This document shows positions 16,240-23,839 of a DNA stretch of 28,636 nt, one piece after another; position 1 is the first letter of the stretch, and every line of letters begins with the position of its first letter. The position numbers and the translations under genes were made by a program. The stretch is from an uncultured Selenomonadales bacterium (GTDB taxonomy: Bacteria > Bacillota > Negativicutes > Selenomonadales > Selenomonadaceae). The notes beneath the pieces are model-generated. The model saw nothing but the letters and a program-made list of their open reading frames with translations, had not been told where the DNA came from and did no database searches. The stretch spans positions 1 through 28,636 of the forward strand of contig CALEPR010000178.1 of NCBI GenBank assembly GCA_937910665.1, written 5' to 3'.

Positions 16240-16245
16240 TTGCCT

Positions 16246-16352
16246 GTAAAAAATTGCAGAAAAAAACAAAGGTCAGTCGGTGTTCCCGCGTCGGCTTCCT
16301 CTCGAAATGTGGTTTGCGATTGAAAGCCGCCAAGTTTGGAGCGGCTTTTTAT
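16246..16352 (+). ncRNA. Candidate small RNA, possible type I antitoxin
   Basis: The RNA is defined by a good promoter and by a rho-independent terminator: AAAGCCGC at 16323-16330 pairs with GCGGCTTT at 16341-16348, followed by TTTTT. Its body (CAGTCGGTGTTCCCGCG and on) is GC-richer than its surroundings and has no convincing reading frame with a ribosome binding site. It points at the 3' end of a small hydrophobic peptide frame on the other strand, whose stop codon abuts the terminator. That convergent layout is found in type I systems such as bsrG/SR4 and txpA/RatA. The function is inferred from layout only. Confidence 0.5.
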
Positions 16353-16430
16353 TTACTGATCTTTAAAAAAGTCTTCGTAAACGATAGCGACGGTCTGAAT
16401 TACCGTGCAGATGACAATAATCATTTCCAT
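16353..16430 (-). CDS. Candidate 25-residue hydrophobic toxin peptide (holin-like)
   Basis: The frame reads MEMIIVICTVIQTVAIVYEDF followed by FKDQ: one hydrophobic segment of about 14 residues and then a charged tail, the pattern of small membrane toxins of type I systems. No Shine-Dalgarno precedes the ATG at 16430, or an in-frame TTG at 16463 that would add 11 residues, so the start is uncertain. Low translation and structured leaders are common in such toxins. Upstream on the same strand is a 12-bp hairpin (16448-16509). Its 3' end shares a hairpin with the convergent small RNA. It could be a chance frame; the combination with the RNA is what supports it. Confidence 0.4.
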   Translation of the reverse strand: MEMIIVICTVIQTVAIVYEDFFKDQ

Positions 16431-16447
16431 AGCGACTGTGTCAGAAA

Positions 16448-16509
16448 TTTTGTGTAAGTTCAATCAAAAAGTGCGTCAGCACGCCAGTCTCAAAATCACT
16501 TACACAAAA
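16448..16509 (-). repeat. 12-bp perfect inverted repeat upstream of the peptide gene
   Basis: Positions 16448-16459 pair perfectly with 16498-16509 (core TGTGTAAGT/ACTTACACA). Inside is a smaller GCGT-CAGC-ACGC hairpin. In the peptide's transcript this would be a strong 5' leader structure. The TCACTTACACA half also occurs as a direct copy at 16137. Confidence 0.6.
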
Positions 16510-16574
16510 AAATTTACACTCCCTGAAATGCACTCAGCTTAGTCAATGCAATCTGTTTATTTTTTTCAATTTCT

Positions 16575-17807
16575 TTAGCTTTCATAATTTTTATTTCTTC
16601 CTTTCATGATGTCAAAAGTTGAACTATCAATCTCGACTTTATTACTTTGCAATTTCAAGCCTAAAATTTTTGCTCCGTATTGCAAAGCCTCATTGAAGTC
16701 GAAGTTATAACCATATTTTAACCAATCAATAACGTCACCTGTTTTATTACAATTCCAGCATGTATACTTGTAACCGCGTGGAGTTTTTGAAATTCCAGTG
16801 CCGTGAACTCCTTTACCACTGCCACATTTTGGACAAACCCAACCTTCATTTCTGTCGCGTTCAGGAAAGAAAATCTCAAATGGAGCTGTCTTTATTATTT
16901 GAATCAAATCCTTTCGCGTCACTTCTTTCAAATTTTTTCTCGGCTGTTGTTCTGTCAACAAATTTGGTGGAATGAAATTTTTATTTCCGACTTCATTAGC
17001 AGAAATATTTATTTTTTGTTCAGGCTGTGGAGTTGGCTTGTAATTTGCATCAATAAATTCGTCCAACTCTGCAAGATTATACTTCACATCGTTATCTTGA
17101 ATTATCCAACAGACAGGCGGCTTGTCATCTTCGATTTTGTAATTAAACGTGCCTGGCATCCTCAAAATTCTTGACAAATCTTGAACCGAATCTACTGATT
17201 CCTTGAAATTTCCGGCGTTACTGCGAACAATTTCAATAAATTTTCTGTTTCTTTCTGTAGCTTCATCACGATTATGTTCGCCAATAACCAGAGCTTGACT
17301 GAATAAATAATAAGCGTGAATCCCATACCCACTGTTGGCAACTATTGTTGGTTTCAATGGTAAAAATGACATTGCCACTTCTCTCGACGGCGGATATTTT
17401 TCTCCAATATGAGTTCCGCCTTGTACGTCAATGTCAATCCAAATTCCAAGTTGTAAATTTATATCTTTCACTCTGGCACGACGATTTTCAGGAAATGGCT
17501 TATTGGTTAGACTCACTCCAAAAAATACATTGTAGCCTTCGTCACTCTTTTGAACTGCAGTTATTGCCATTGCTTTGCGTTGAGCCGATTGAGTGACATC
17601 GAACGACATCGTTATTTTTTCGCCATCTTTTTCAAGCCAAAGATAACTGTACTTATGAACCAAATAATTACCAAAATACAAAGCATTTTTGTAAAATTTT
17701 TCAAGAAACAACTGTGATTCTGCGATTCTTTCTCCTCTGTTCGGCAAAAATCTCGGATTATTTTTACCGTATCTAGTATCTACGACTTCAAGTTTATATT
17801 CTTCCAT
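16575..17807 (-). CDS. Mobile-element primase: AEP-like domain plus zinc finger
   Basis: The 410-residue protein looks like a plasmid or phage replication primase. The N-terminal 250 residues resemble archaeo-eukaryotic type primases, with the acidic motif WIDIDVQGG and SGYGIHAYY, then LSRILRMPGTFNYK. Near 330-360 is a zinc-finger of the CHC2 kind: CPKCGSGKG with His, then CWNCNKTGDVIDWLK. Related mobile-element proteins usually continue into a helicase or TOPRIM domain, but here the frame stops about 45 residues after the zinc finger. GAGGTG precedes the ATG. It marks the start of the accessory region. Family placement is from motifs and is moderately sure. Confidence 0.75.
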   Translation of the reverse strand: MEEYKLEVVDTRYGKNNPRFLPNRGERIAESQLFLEKFYKNALYFGNYLVHKYSYLWLEKDGEKITMSFDVTQSAQRKAMAITAVQKSDEGYNVFFGVSLTNKPFPENRRARVKDINLQLGIWIDIDVQGGTHIGEKYPPSREVAMSFLPLKPTIVANSGYGIHAYYLFSQALVIGEHNRDEATERNRKFIEIVRSNAGNFKESVDSVQDLSRILRMPGTFNYKIEDDKPPVCWIIQDNDVKYNLAELDEFIDANYKPTPQPEQKINISANEVGNKNFIPPNLLTEQQPRKNLKEVTRKDLIQIIKTAPFEIFFPERDRNEGWVCPKCGSGKGVHGTGISKTPRGYKYTCWNCNKTGDVIDWLKYGYNFDFNEALQYGAKILGLKLQSNKVEIDSSTFDIMKGRNKNYES

Positions 17808-17852
17808 GCTCTACACCTCGAGGGTCTTTACATTTTATCTAAAAAATTTTTA

Positions 17853-17887
17853 CAACGCTCCGCACTCCGTAAAAATACGGAGCGTTG
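17853..17887 (-). terminator. Rho-independent terminator after the HTH-like gene
   Basis: CAACGCTCCG (17853-17862) pairs perfectly with CGGAGCGTTG (17878-17887). On the minus strand the stem is followed by TAAAAATTTTTT. An internal CTCCGT/ACGGAG stem is an alternative fold. It separates the HTH-like gene from the primase gene. Confidence 0.8.
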
Positions 17888-17911
17888 CGATAAGTTTCAT
17901 TCAAAAAATTT

Positions 17912-18427
17912 TTATAAAATTCTTAAGGCAATAAGAAAATAATTTCCATTATCCTCATCCTCGACAGCTATTTTTTTCATATAACATGTATGCATCTCTA
18001 GAATCCAATTAAATTCGTACAGCTGGTTAGCACGTTTTACAGCATCTTCAACATTTCTTATTCCCAACATTCCATACTCTTCTATATTTTTTTCTATCAG
18101 AGCAATAGGTGAATATATGGCATCGGATTTAAAGTTGAGTCTATTACTGTATATAAAATTTAATGCCATTGTGTATGATTTAGAAATCAACTTCTTTCTT
18201 TCGATCGGCTCACCTTTTTCAAATTTTTTAATAACGTTCTCAGAAGTTCCGAGCATTTTTCCTATGGAACGAGTGTTACATAATGTAAGTTCGCGAGCTA
18301 CAACATATGGCATTGCTTCTTCTCTCCACTTTGGCATCTTTGCCTCTATATTTTTTTCACGCAACATTTTAATTTTTTCAATTTCTTTTGATGATTTCAA
18401 TTTAGTACCATAATTATAAATTTTCAC
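17912..18427 (-). CDS. Uncharacterised protein with a probable helix-turn-helix
   Basis: I do not recognise this 171-residue protein. The segment SIGKMLGTSENVIKKFEKGE, about residues 53-72, has the spacing of an XRE-type helix-turn-helix, suggesting a small DNA-binding regulator. The N-terminus is rich in lysine and glutamate and may be a coiled coil; the C-terminal half is helical with no known motif. The start is a GTG at 18427 with GGAG about 11 bases upstream. It is preceded by a promoter-leader-terminator RNA (18533-18705), so it may be controlled by attenuation, and is followed by its own terminator. It is a candidate regulator of the accessory element. Confidence 0.6.
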   Translation of the reverse strand: MKIYNYGTKLKSSKEIEKIKMLREKNIEAKMPKWREEAMPYVVARELTLCNTRSIGKMLGTSENVIKKFEKGEPIERKKLISKSYTMALNFIYSNRLNFKSDAIYSPIALIEKNIEEYGMLGIRNVEDAVKRANQLYEFNWILEMHTCYMKKIAVEDEDNGNYFLIALRIL

Positions 18428-18532
18428 TACTCAATACACTCCTTTTTTTATAAACGGCTATGCTGAAATACGATTAACAAAAAATTCAAAACCTCATAGG
18501 CATCACCATCTTCAAAACTTTTTTCAAATTTG

Positions 18533-18670
18533 AAAAAAAAAGCCGAAACACTTAAAACCAACGACAACTATCGCCAGTAAAATGTTTCGGCACACTGACA
18601 CCGAGCAAACTACTCGATGCTTATTCTTCTCCGAGAATTTATATTCTTTTTTCAAATTGCTTCATTAAAC
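18533..18670 (-). ncRNA. Candidate small RNA or attenuated leader of the HTH-like gene
   Basis: The transcript is bounded by a strong promoter (18677-18705) and a terminator. In the terminator, 18583-18591 pairs perfectly with 18542-18550 (GCCGAAACA/TGTTTCGGC) around a 32-nt partly paired loop, and a nine-base T-run follows on the minus strand. It is about 138 nt long. It contains two short frames: a 25-codon hydrophobic one from a GTG with LLAIVVVGF, and a 13-codon one, GTG-initiated, reading MPKHFTGDSCRWF. Neither has a well-placed ribosome binding site. The RNA either acts alone or is a leader whose terminator must be passed to express the gene at 18427. Confidence 0.55.
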
Positions 18671-18676
18671 ATGAAG

Positions 18677-18705
18677 ACAATAGCATTCAAAAAATTTTTT
18701 GTCAA
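18677..18705 (-). promoter_or_regulatory. Minus-strand promoter downstream of the HD gene
   Basis: On the minus strand TTGACA (18700-18705) and TATTGT (18677-18682) are separated by 17 bp, with TGC before the -10. It starts just past the HD-domain stop codon, so it launches a separate transcript. Confidence 0.75.
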
Positions 18706-18714
18706 GTGATTAAT

Positions 18715-19263
18715 TCAAAAAATTTTTTCAATCACAAAACCACTCCAACTGTCAGCATACTGCAACAACAATGTCAATTTTTCTTCATGCCCTGCAACGC
18801 TTTTATTGTCGTCAACATACTGTCCATCGTGATAGATAATTGCTTGAACTTCTTCTTCAGTCAGCGGTATTTTGTCGCCGATTAGATACAAACTCCGAAC
18901 AGGTACGCTCAAATAAACCAAGTCATTGTTGAATTTGTACGGCGGATAATTTTTTTGCAAATTTTTTATGTATTGCGGACTGTTTGGCATTCCGACTTTG
19001 CCCAAGTCATGAAGTAAGCCAACTATTACGCAACTCTCGTCCAAAATTTCTGGTGCGAGAGTATTTTTTATTTTCAACAAAGTTTCTGCAACATTGACGC
19101 TGTGTTCCAGTAAGCCACCTTCCTTGCACAAATGAAATTTTGTTGATGCTGGGGCTGTTAAATATTCTGTTTCTGTCTCAACAAATTTCATAAATTTTAA
19201 AAATTCTTCGCGGCGATTTACAACTTTCAATTTTAAATTTTCATAACGCTCTGCTACTGTCAT
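18715..19263 (-). CDS. HD-domain phosphohydrolase-like protein
   Basis: The 182-residue protein carries an HD metal-dependent phosphohydrolase signature: GGLLEHSVNVAETLL with the first His, VGLLHDLGKVG with the His-Asp pair, YHDGQY, and a distal Asp in LQYADSW. The arrangement resembles HD domains of YhaM-type 3'-5' exoribonucleases and of small phage HD proteins, without the OB-fold part of YhaM. The substrate, whether nucleotide or RNA, cannot be told. It is the last gene of the minus-strand run that begins at 22413. A TAGGTAATTGA precedes the ATG. The domain call is sound; the function is open. Confidence 0.75.
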   Translation of the reverse strand: MTVAERYENLKLKVVNRREEFLKFMKFVETETEYLTAPASTKFHLCKEGGLLEHSVNVAETLLKIKNTLAPEILDESCVIVGLLHDLGKVGMPNSPQYIKNLQKNYPPYKFNNDLVYLSVPVRSLYLIGDKIPLTEEEVQAIIYHDGQYVDDNKSVAGHEEKLTLLLQYADSWSGFVIEKIF

Positions 19264-19337
19264 TCAATTACCTACTTAACTTCATAAAAATTTTTTTGTC
19301 ACCCAAATTAAAACTTACAAATTTTAATCATCTTCTT

Positions 19338-19667
19338 TCAATAAATAATTTCTTCTGTATCGTCATTGAAAATTCCTTCAGTATCAATATCATCACTGAT
19401 AGAAAGAATTTCAGGTTCTGTATCAAAATAGATTTTTGATGCCACAAGAAATGCTTCAAGTGTATCCGATTTTTCAAGATAATATAACCAACTCTTATCA
19501 GCAGATTCAACTTGGTATGACATGGCTAACATAATCAATTCTGTTTTAAGAATAACGTCAAGTTTATCATTGCGATAAACATCAACATCATTTTTCTTAT
19601 TTTCAACACATTTGATTATTTCGTAGCGATCATCTTTTTTTCCTTTTAATGTGAATTGTCTTTTCAT
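19338..19667 (-). CDS. Uncharacterised small acidic protein
   Basis: The 109-residue protein is not recognised. I prefer the ATG at 19667, after GAGAGGCTGATAAAA, over an earlier in-frame start at 19688. The first 30 residues are basic (MKRQFTLKGKKDD), the middle is helical (LKTELIMLAMSY), and the last 30 are very acidic (DDIDTEGIFNDDTEE). It has no TM segment or cysteine motif. It lies 28 bp downstream of the SH3-like gene and is probably co-transcribed with it and the AAA+ ATPase gene. Confidence 0.6.
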   Translation of the reverse strand: MKRQFTLKGKKDDRYEIIKCVENKKNDVDVYRNDKLDVILKTELIMLAMSYQVESADKSWLYYLEKSDTLEAFLVASKIYFDTEPEILSISDDIDTEGIFNDDTEEIIY

Positions 19668-19695
19668 TTTTATCAGCCTCTCTTTCACATCTTTT

Positions 19696-20325
19696 TTATT
19701 TTATCAATTCCAAATCAGACTCGCGAAAACAAGGAATTGCTTCTATCGCCTCGCCTTTGTCATTAAAATATTTCACGCTGTAAATTATTCTGTGAAATTT
19801 TTCAGTACCGTCAATCTCAATTTCTATCACCTCGCCAGCTTTATCTTTCCAAATTTCAGATTCATCTTCGGTGACATTCAAATAATAAACCATGTTGTTG
19901 AACCAGTGATATTCCTTCGGCGAACACCAACCCAGTTCATTTTTGTAAGTAAAATTTATTTGTTCAAGCGACAGATGATTATCTATATACATATTCCAAG
20001 GCTTATTATTATTCTCCGACAGCAACGCTGATTTCAAACTTTTTGCAAGCGAACAAACTTTTACTTTGTCGCCGATATTAAATTTTGTGTTGAAAATAAT
20101 TTTATTGTCGGGAGTATTTTTTCTGTAAACTGGTTTCAAATCTTCACGAAGAAAGCACGGCTGATAAATTTCATTTTTGAATTTGACGATGTACGCAACT
20201 TGATTAAGGTCAACTCCAATTTCTACAATTTTTCCGACTTTTCCTGCCCAGTTATCGTTATGCTCACCCTTGCGAATTTTTACTCTGTCGCCAATGCTGT
20301 AATGAGTTTCAAAAATCATTTTCAC
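19696..20325 (-). CDS. Protein with two SH3/KOW-like repeats
   Basis: I chose a GTG at 20325, eight bases after GGAGG, giving 209 residues. Two related segments can be seen. The first has YSIGDRVKIRKG, then GKVGKIVEIG, YIVKFKNEIY and CFLREDLKPV. The second has FNIGDKVKV, then DKAGEVIEIEI, YSVKYFNDKG and CFRESDLELI. The IGDxVKV/GxVxxIE pattern suggests a duplicated SH3-like barrel as in KOW or mind-bomb type domains, which often bind nucleic acid or peptides. It directly follows the AAA+ ATPase gene (16 bp gap) and may supply substrate recognition for it. The exact family is unknown. Confidence 0.6.
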   Translation of the reverse strand: MKMIFETHYSIGDRVKIRKGEHNDNWAGKVGKIVEIGVDLNQVAYIVKFKNEIYQPCFLREDLKPVYRKNTPDNKIIFNTKFNIGDKVKVCSLAKSLKSALLSENNNKPWNMYIDNHLSLEQINFTYKNELGWCSPKEYHWFNNMVYYLNVTEDESEIWKDKAGEVIEIEIDGTEKFHRIIYSVKYFNDKGEAIEAIPCFRESDLELIK

Positions 20326-20340
20326 TGTCGAAACCTCCAA

Positions 20341-22413
20341 TCACATTTTAAAGCCGATTGAAGTTTTTTTGTCGGAAAATTGTTCGGCTACATTTACTTC
20401 AAAATCTTCAGCTTTCAGTTCCAAAAGTTTTTCGCGGTCAATTTCTTTTTCAAGATTTTCTGTGCAAATTCTCTGCGACTGTTTCAAAAGTGCTTGCTCC
20501 AACAAATTTCTGACAAAGCGTCCGTTACCAAAATCATTTTTCTTGCACGCCGTTGAAAAAATTTCCAAACATTTTTCTTCAATCGCTGAATTTAATTCAA
20601 AACCTTTGTTTTTCGCCATAAGTTGAAGAATTTTTAAAAGTTCGTCCGCGTTGTAGTTCGGAAAATCGACGTGAAATGCAATTCGACTTTTTAAACCTTC
20701 ATTTCGCTCCAAAAAATTTTTCATTTTGTCGGGATAACCTGCGAAAATTACAATCACGTCGTCGCGGTGATTTTCCATTTCTTGCACGATTGTATTTATT
20801 GCCTCATCGCCATAACTTCCGCCCCAATGCTCCACAAGTGAATACGCCTCGTCGATAAACAAAATTCCGCCTTTCGCCATTCTGAATTGTTTTTTTACTT
20901 TCGGTGCTGTCCAGCCGACAAATTCGCCGACTAAATCACTTCTGCCACACTCGATAAACTCTCCGCTCTTCAAAATTCCTTCCTTACTCAAAATTTCTGC
21001 CAAAAGTCTTGCCACTGTCGTTTTCGCACTGCCGGGATTTCCTGTGAAAACCATGTGCAAACTTGTTTTGTGTTGGTCAAGTCCCAAGTCTGAACGTGCT
21101 TTTTGAATTTTTGCATTGCCGATTATTTGATCCACAATCGATTTAATTTTTTCAAGTCCAACCATTTCCTGCAAAGTTTGATACGCTTCCTTGCCTTTCA
21201 TATCACCTTTAACAATCATCAGCCGACTTGCCTGTTTGTATGTGACGTAAGTATTATTTCGCAAATTGTCGCGGCACAGTCCTTCATAAATTTTGTGCAA
21301 ATCCGACGGTCTGAAAGTTGTTTTTTCGCCAAACATCGGCAAAATTTCTTCCTCGTGATACTCAATTCGATTTTCTTCGCAAATTAAATTTTTTACATAA
21401 TTTAACGCCGTCGCTCTGTTGCCTGTGCCTTCCTTCAACTCGACGATATAAATATCTTCCTGCAAATTTGCTATGAATCGCGGCGAAAATCCCGGATTTT
21501 CTGTACTTTCCACAAAAATAAAAAGCGTGTCACGTTGATATTTGCAAATTTTTTCCGTGAAATCTTGAATTACTTTTTCAAAACAAGTCGCGTAATTTTG
21601 GTGTTCTTCTCGCGAGCCGCGAAGTTCAATTATTATCGTTCCTCCTGCCGACTGCCTAAAAATATTTTCCACGTCTTCTTCTTCGTAGCAATTTTCATTA
21701 ATTTCAGAAATAAAACTCATGCAACGCCCGACAAGTCTTTTATTGGCGTAAAGTGCCTGACACAAAAGATTTGCCATTTCCAATGCCCCTTGCGAATTTT
21801 TTGCCACAATTTTGTAATGCACAGGATGCCCAAAAAATTCTTTCGGATTTTTGTCAGAATAAATGCGTTCAAGTTCTTCAAAAAAACTTTTTTCTACCAT
21901 CAAATTTTCTGCAGTTTTTTTCGCCGACTCACAATCAAGATTTTTGTCGGAAATAAGTTTTTCCTCAATTTTAAAACTGCTGTTGCGATAATAACTCAGT
22001 GAAAAATCTTCATTGTCGCCGAAACCTTCACGCTCCCAGCTGCAACGATAGGTCAAAAAATCGTTCCTGTCTGCCTGTTTCAAAAGTTTTGCGACATTTT
22101 CCGGCGTGATTTCATTCAGCGACAAAATTTTCACCGACGCAATTTCAAAATCTGCCAAGCGTTTCACAAAAATTTTGCTCAAATTCTCCGCTGTAATTTT
22201 TTTCACCGAATCAACGCCAACCACCAATTTAAATTTTCCAACCTTCGCACTGCACACCACCATTTCAATTTTTTCTGTAGAATTTTCCGCAAGCATGTCA
22301 TTTAAATCTTGAATTACCAAGTCACCCCAAGTTTTTTTTGGATTTTCTGCAAGATTCTCAAGGCGACTGTCTTTTTTTATTTTGTAGCTCAAACTGCACT
22401 CATAGAACAACAT
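20341..22413 (-). CDS. CbbX/SpoVK-like AAA+ ATPase with a long N-terminal region
   Basis: The ATG at 22413 follows GGAGGGATAAAA and gives 690 residues. From about 420 on is a CbbX-type AAA+ domain: GLEKIKSIVDQIIG, Walker A GNPGSAKTT (about 458), Walker B GGILFIDEAYSL (about 517-528), YGDEAINTIVQEMENHRDDV, FAGYPDKM with the pore-side segment, and GLKSRIAF with the arginine finger. The Walker A has Ala where Gly is usual (SAKT for TGKT), a variant I recall from related mobile-element ATPases. The first 380 residues may hold a degenerate AAA-like domain with no P-loop. Such ATPases remodel protein assemblies as hexamers. It heads the minus-strand run with the SH3-like, acidic and HD genes. Confidence 0.82.
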   Translation of the reverse strand: MLFYECSLSYKIKKDSRLENLAENPKKTWGDLVIQDLNDMLAENSTEKIEMVVCSAKVGKFKLVVGVDSVKKITAENLSKIFVKRLADFEIASVKILSLNEITPENVAKLLKQADRNDFLTYRCSWEREGFGDNEDFSLSYYRNSSFKIEEKLISDKNLDCESAKKTAENLMVEKSFFEELERIYSDKNPKEFFGHPVHYKIVAKNSQGALEMANLLCQALYANKRLVGRCMSFISEINENCYEEEDVENIFRQSAGGTIIIELRGSREEHQNYATCFEKVIQDFTEKICKYQRDTLFIFVESTENPGFSPRFIANLQEDIYIVELKEGTGNRATALNYVKNLICEENRIEYHEEEILPMFGEKTTFRPSDLHKIYEGLCRDNLRNNTYVTYKQASRLMIVKGDMKGKEAYQTLQEMVGLEKIKSIVDQIIGNAKIQKARSDLGLDQHKTSLHMVFTGNPGSAKTTVARLLAEILSKEGILKSGEFIECGRSDLVGEFVGWTAPKVKKQFRMAKGGILFIDEAYSLVEHWGGSYGDEAINTIVQEMENHRDDVIVIFAGYPDKMKNFLERNEGLKSRIAFHVDFPNYNADELLKILQLMAKNKGFELNSAIEEKCLEIFSTACKKNDFGNGRFVRNLLEQALLKQSQRICTENLEKEIDREKLLELKAEDFEVNVAEQFSDKKTSIGFKM

Positions 22414-22490
22414 TTTTATCCCTCCAAAAAAATTTTCGCTCAACTTTCAAATTTATTTTAGCAAAGGCTAGGTTCAAAATTTTTTACCTT

Positions 22491-22518
22491 TTCGACACAA
22501 AAATTTTTCGATTATAAT
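22491..22518 (+). promoter_or_regulatory. Promoter of the plus-strand ATPase gene
   Basis: TTCGAC at 22491-22496 and a perfect TATAAT at 22513-22518 are 16 bp apart. ATTATAAT is self-complementary, so a minus-strand -10 overlaps it, but I see no good -35 for that direction. The divergent AAA+ gene more likely uses a TGCTAAAAT box near 22455-22463. Confidence 0.55.
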
Positions 22519-22578
22519 CCGATAAAGTTCTTTACTTTTTTGAAAAGAACTGTTATCTTAGACTTCGGAGGTGATTTT

Positions 22579-23790
22579 ATGATTTACAGAAAACTTTATA
22601 TGGATAAGATTTTGCCTTTCATCGACACAGAATTTGTAAAAATTTTGACAGGAGTCAGGCGTTGCGGTAAATCGACAATTCTGCAGATGATTCGTGAAAA
22701 ACTTTTAAGCGACGGCAAAAAAAAGAAGCAAATTTTTTATTATCGCTTCGACTCGATGGAACACGAAAATATTAAAAATGCTTCTGATATGTTTATTGAA
22801 CTTAAAAAAAATTTGTTCGCGGACGGTAAAACTTATTTTTTGCTCGATGAAGTTCAAGAAGTTGACGGCTGGGAAAAAGTTGTTAATTCTTTGATGACAG
22901 ACTTTGATGTTGATATTTTTGTTACAGGTTCAAATTCAAAAATGCTTTCGTCCGAACTTTCTACTTACTTAACCGGGCGTTATGTTTCTTTTCAAATTTT
23001 TCCGCTGACTTTTGCTGAATATCTTCAGTTCAGAAAAAATTATTCCGAAGTCAGCGACATTCACACTGAATTTAAAAATTTTTTGAAGTTCGGCGGCTTT
23101 CCTGCCTGTCACTTGAAAAATTTTTCTGCAGATGAAATTTATACAATCGTCAGCGACATTTACAATTCCACGATTTTTACTGATATAGTTCGCAAAAATC
23201 AAATTCGCAAGGCTGATATGCTCGAAAAAATTGTGAAATATGTTTTCGACAACATCGGGCAAACTTTTTCAGCTCTCACGCTCGCAAAATTTATGAAAAA
23301 TCAGCACAGAAATTTGGATTCAGAAACTGTTTACAGCTACCTTGAAAAATTGGAAAAGGCTTTTATTTTGTATCGCTGTTCGCGTTTCGACATCAAAGGC
23401 AAAAATTTTTTGAAGACGCAGGAAAAATTTTATCTTGCTGACATTTCGATGCGTCACGCGATTTTAGGTTATAAATCTGCGGATATTTCTGCTTTTCTGG
23501 AAAATATTATTTTTATCGAGTTGAAGTCGCGGGGTTACAAAGTCAGCGTCGGCAAGTTCGACAATTTTGAAATTGATTTTGTCGCCGAGAAAAATAATTT
23601 TAAAATTTATATTCAGGTCGCTTACTCAATAAAAAATTCTGAAACTGAACGCCGCGAATTTGAAAATCTTTTGAAGATTAAGGACAATTATCCGAAGTTT
23701 GTAATTTTTGCTGACGATTTCGCTGGCGGAAATTATGAAGGCATTAAAACAATGAACATTACAGATTTTTTGTTGAGCGATGATTTTTGA
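22579..23790 (+). CDS. AAA_14/DUF4143 family ATPase
   Basis: The ATG at 22579 is chosen because of GGAGGTGATTTT before it, giving 403 residues; an upstream in-frame start has no such site. The N-terminal ATPase domain has Walker A GVRRCGKST, Walker B YFLLDEVQEVDGWE and sensor region VFVTGSNSKMLSSELSTYLTGR with FPLTFAEY, all standard for this family. The C-terminal DUF4143 region carries SYLEKLEKAFILYRCSRFDIKGK and a nuclease-like FEIDFVAEKNN segment resembling the PD-(D/E)XK fold. Members are widespread, often mobile, and their biological role is unclear. Transcription is by its own promoter, divergent from the AAA+ gene. Confidence 0.9.
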   Translation: MIYRKLYMDKILPFIDTEFVKILTGVRRCGKSTILQMIREKLLSDGKKKKQIFYYRFDSMEHENIKNASDMFIELKKNLFADGKTYFLLDEVQEVDGWEKVVNSLMTDFDVDIFVTGSNSKMLSSELSTYLTGRYVSFQIFPLTFAEYLQFRKNYSEVSDIHTEFKNFLKFGGFPACHLKNFSADEIYTIVSDIYNSTIFTDIVRKNQIRKADMLEKIVKYVFDNIGQTFSALTLAKFMKNQHRNLDSETVYSYLEKLEKAFILYRCSRFDIKGKNFLKTQEKFYLADISMRHAILGYKSADISAFLENIIFIELKSRGYKVSVGKFDNFEIDFVAEKNNFKIYIQVAYSIKNSETERREFENLLKIKDNYPKFVIFADDFAGGNYEGIKTMNITDFLLSDDF

Positions 23791-23839
23791 GAAAATTTTT
23801 GTACATTGGAAGTTGTAAAATTCAGTCGAGGTGAGAAAA

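Noticed and set aside
16254..16457. 67-codon plus-strand frame through the small RNA at 16246-16352
   Set aside because: It crosses the terminator hairpin of the RNA, starts at a TTG without a ribosome binding site and has no recognisable sequence.
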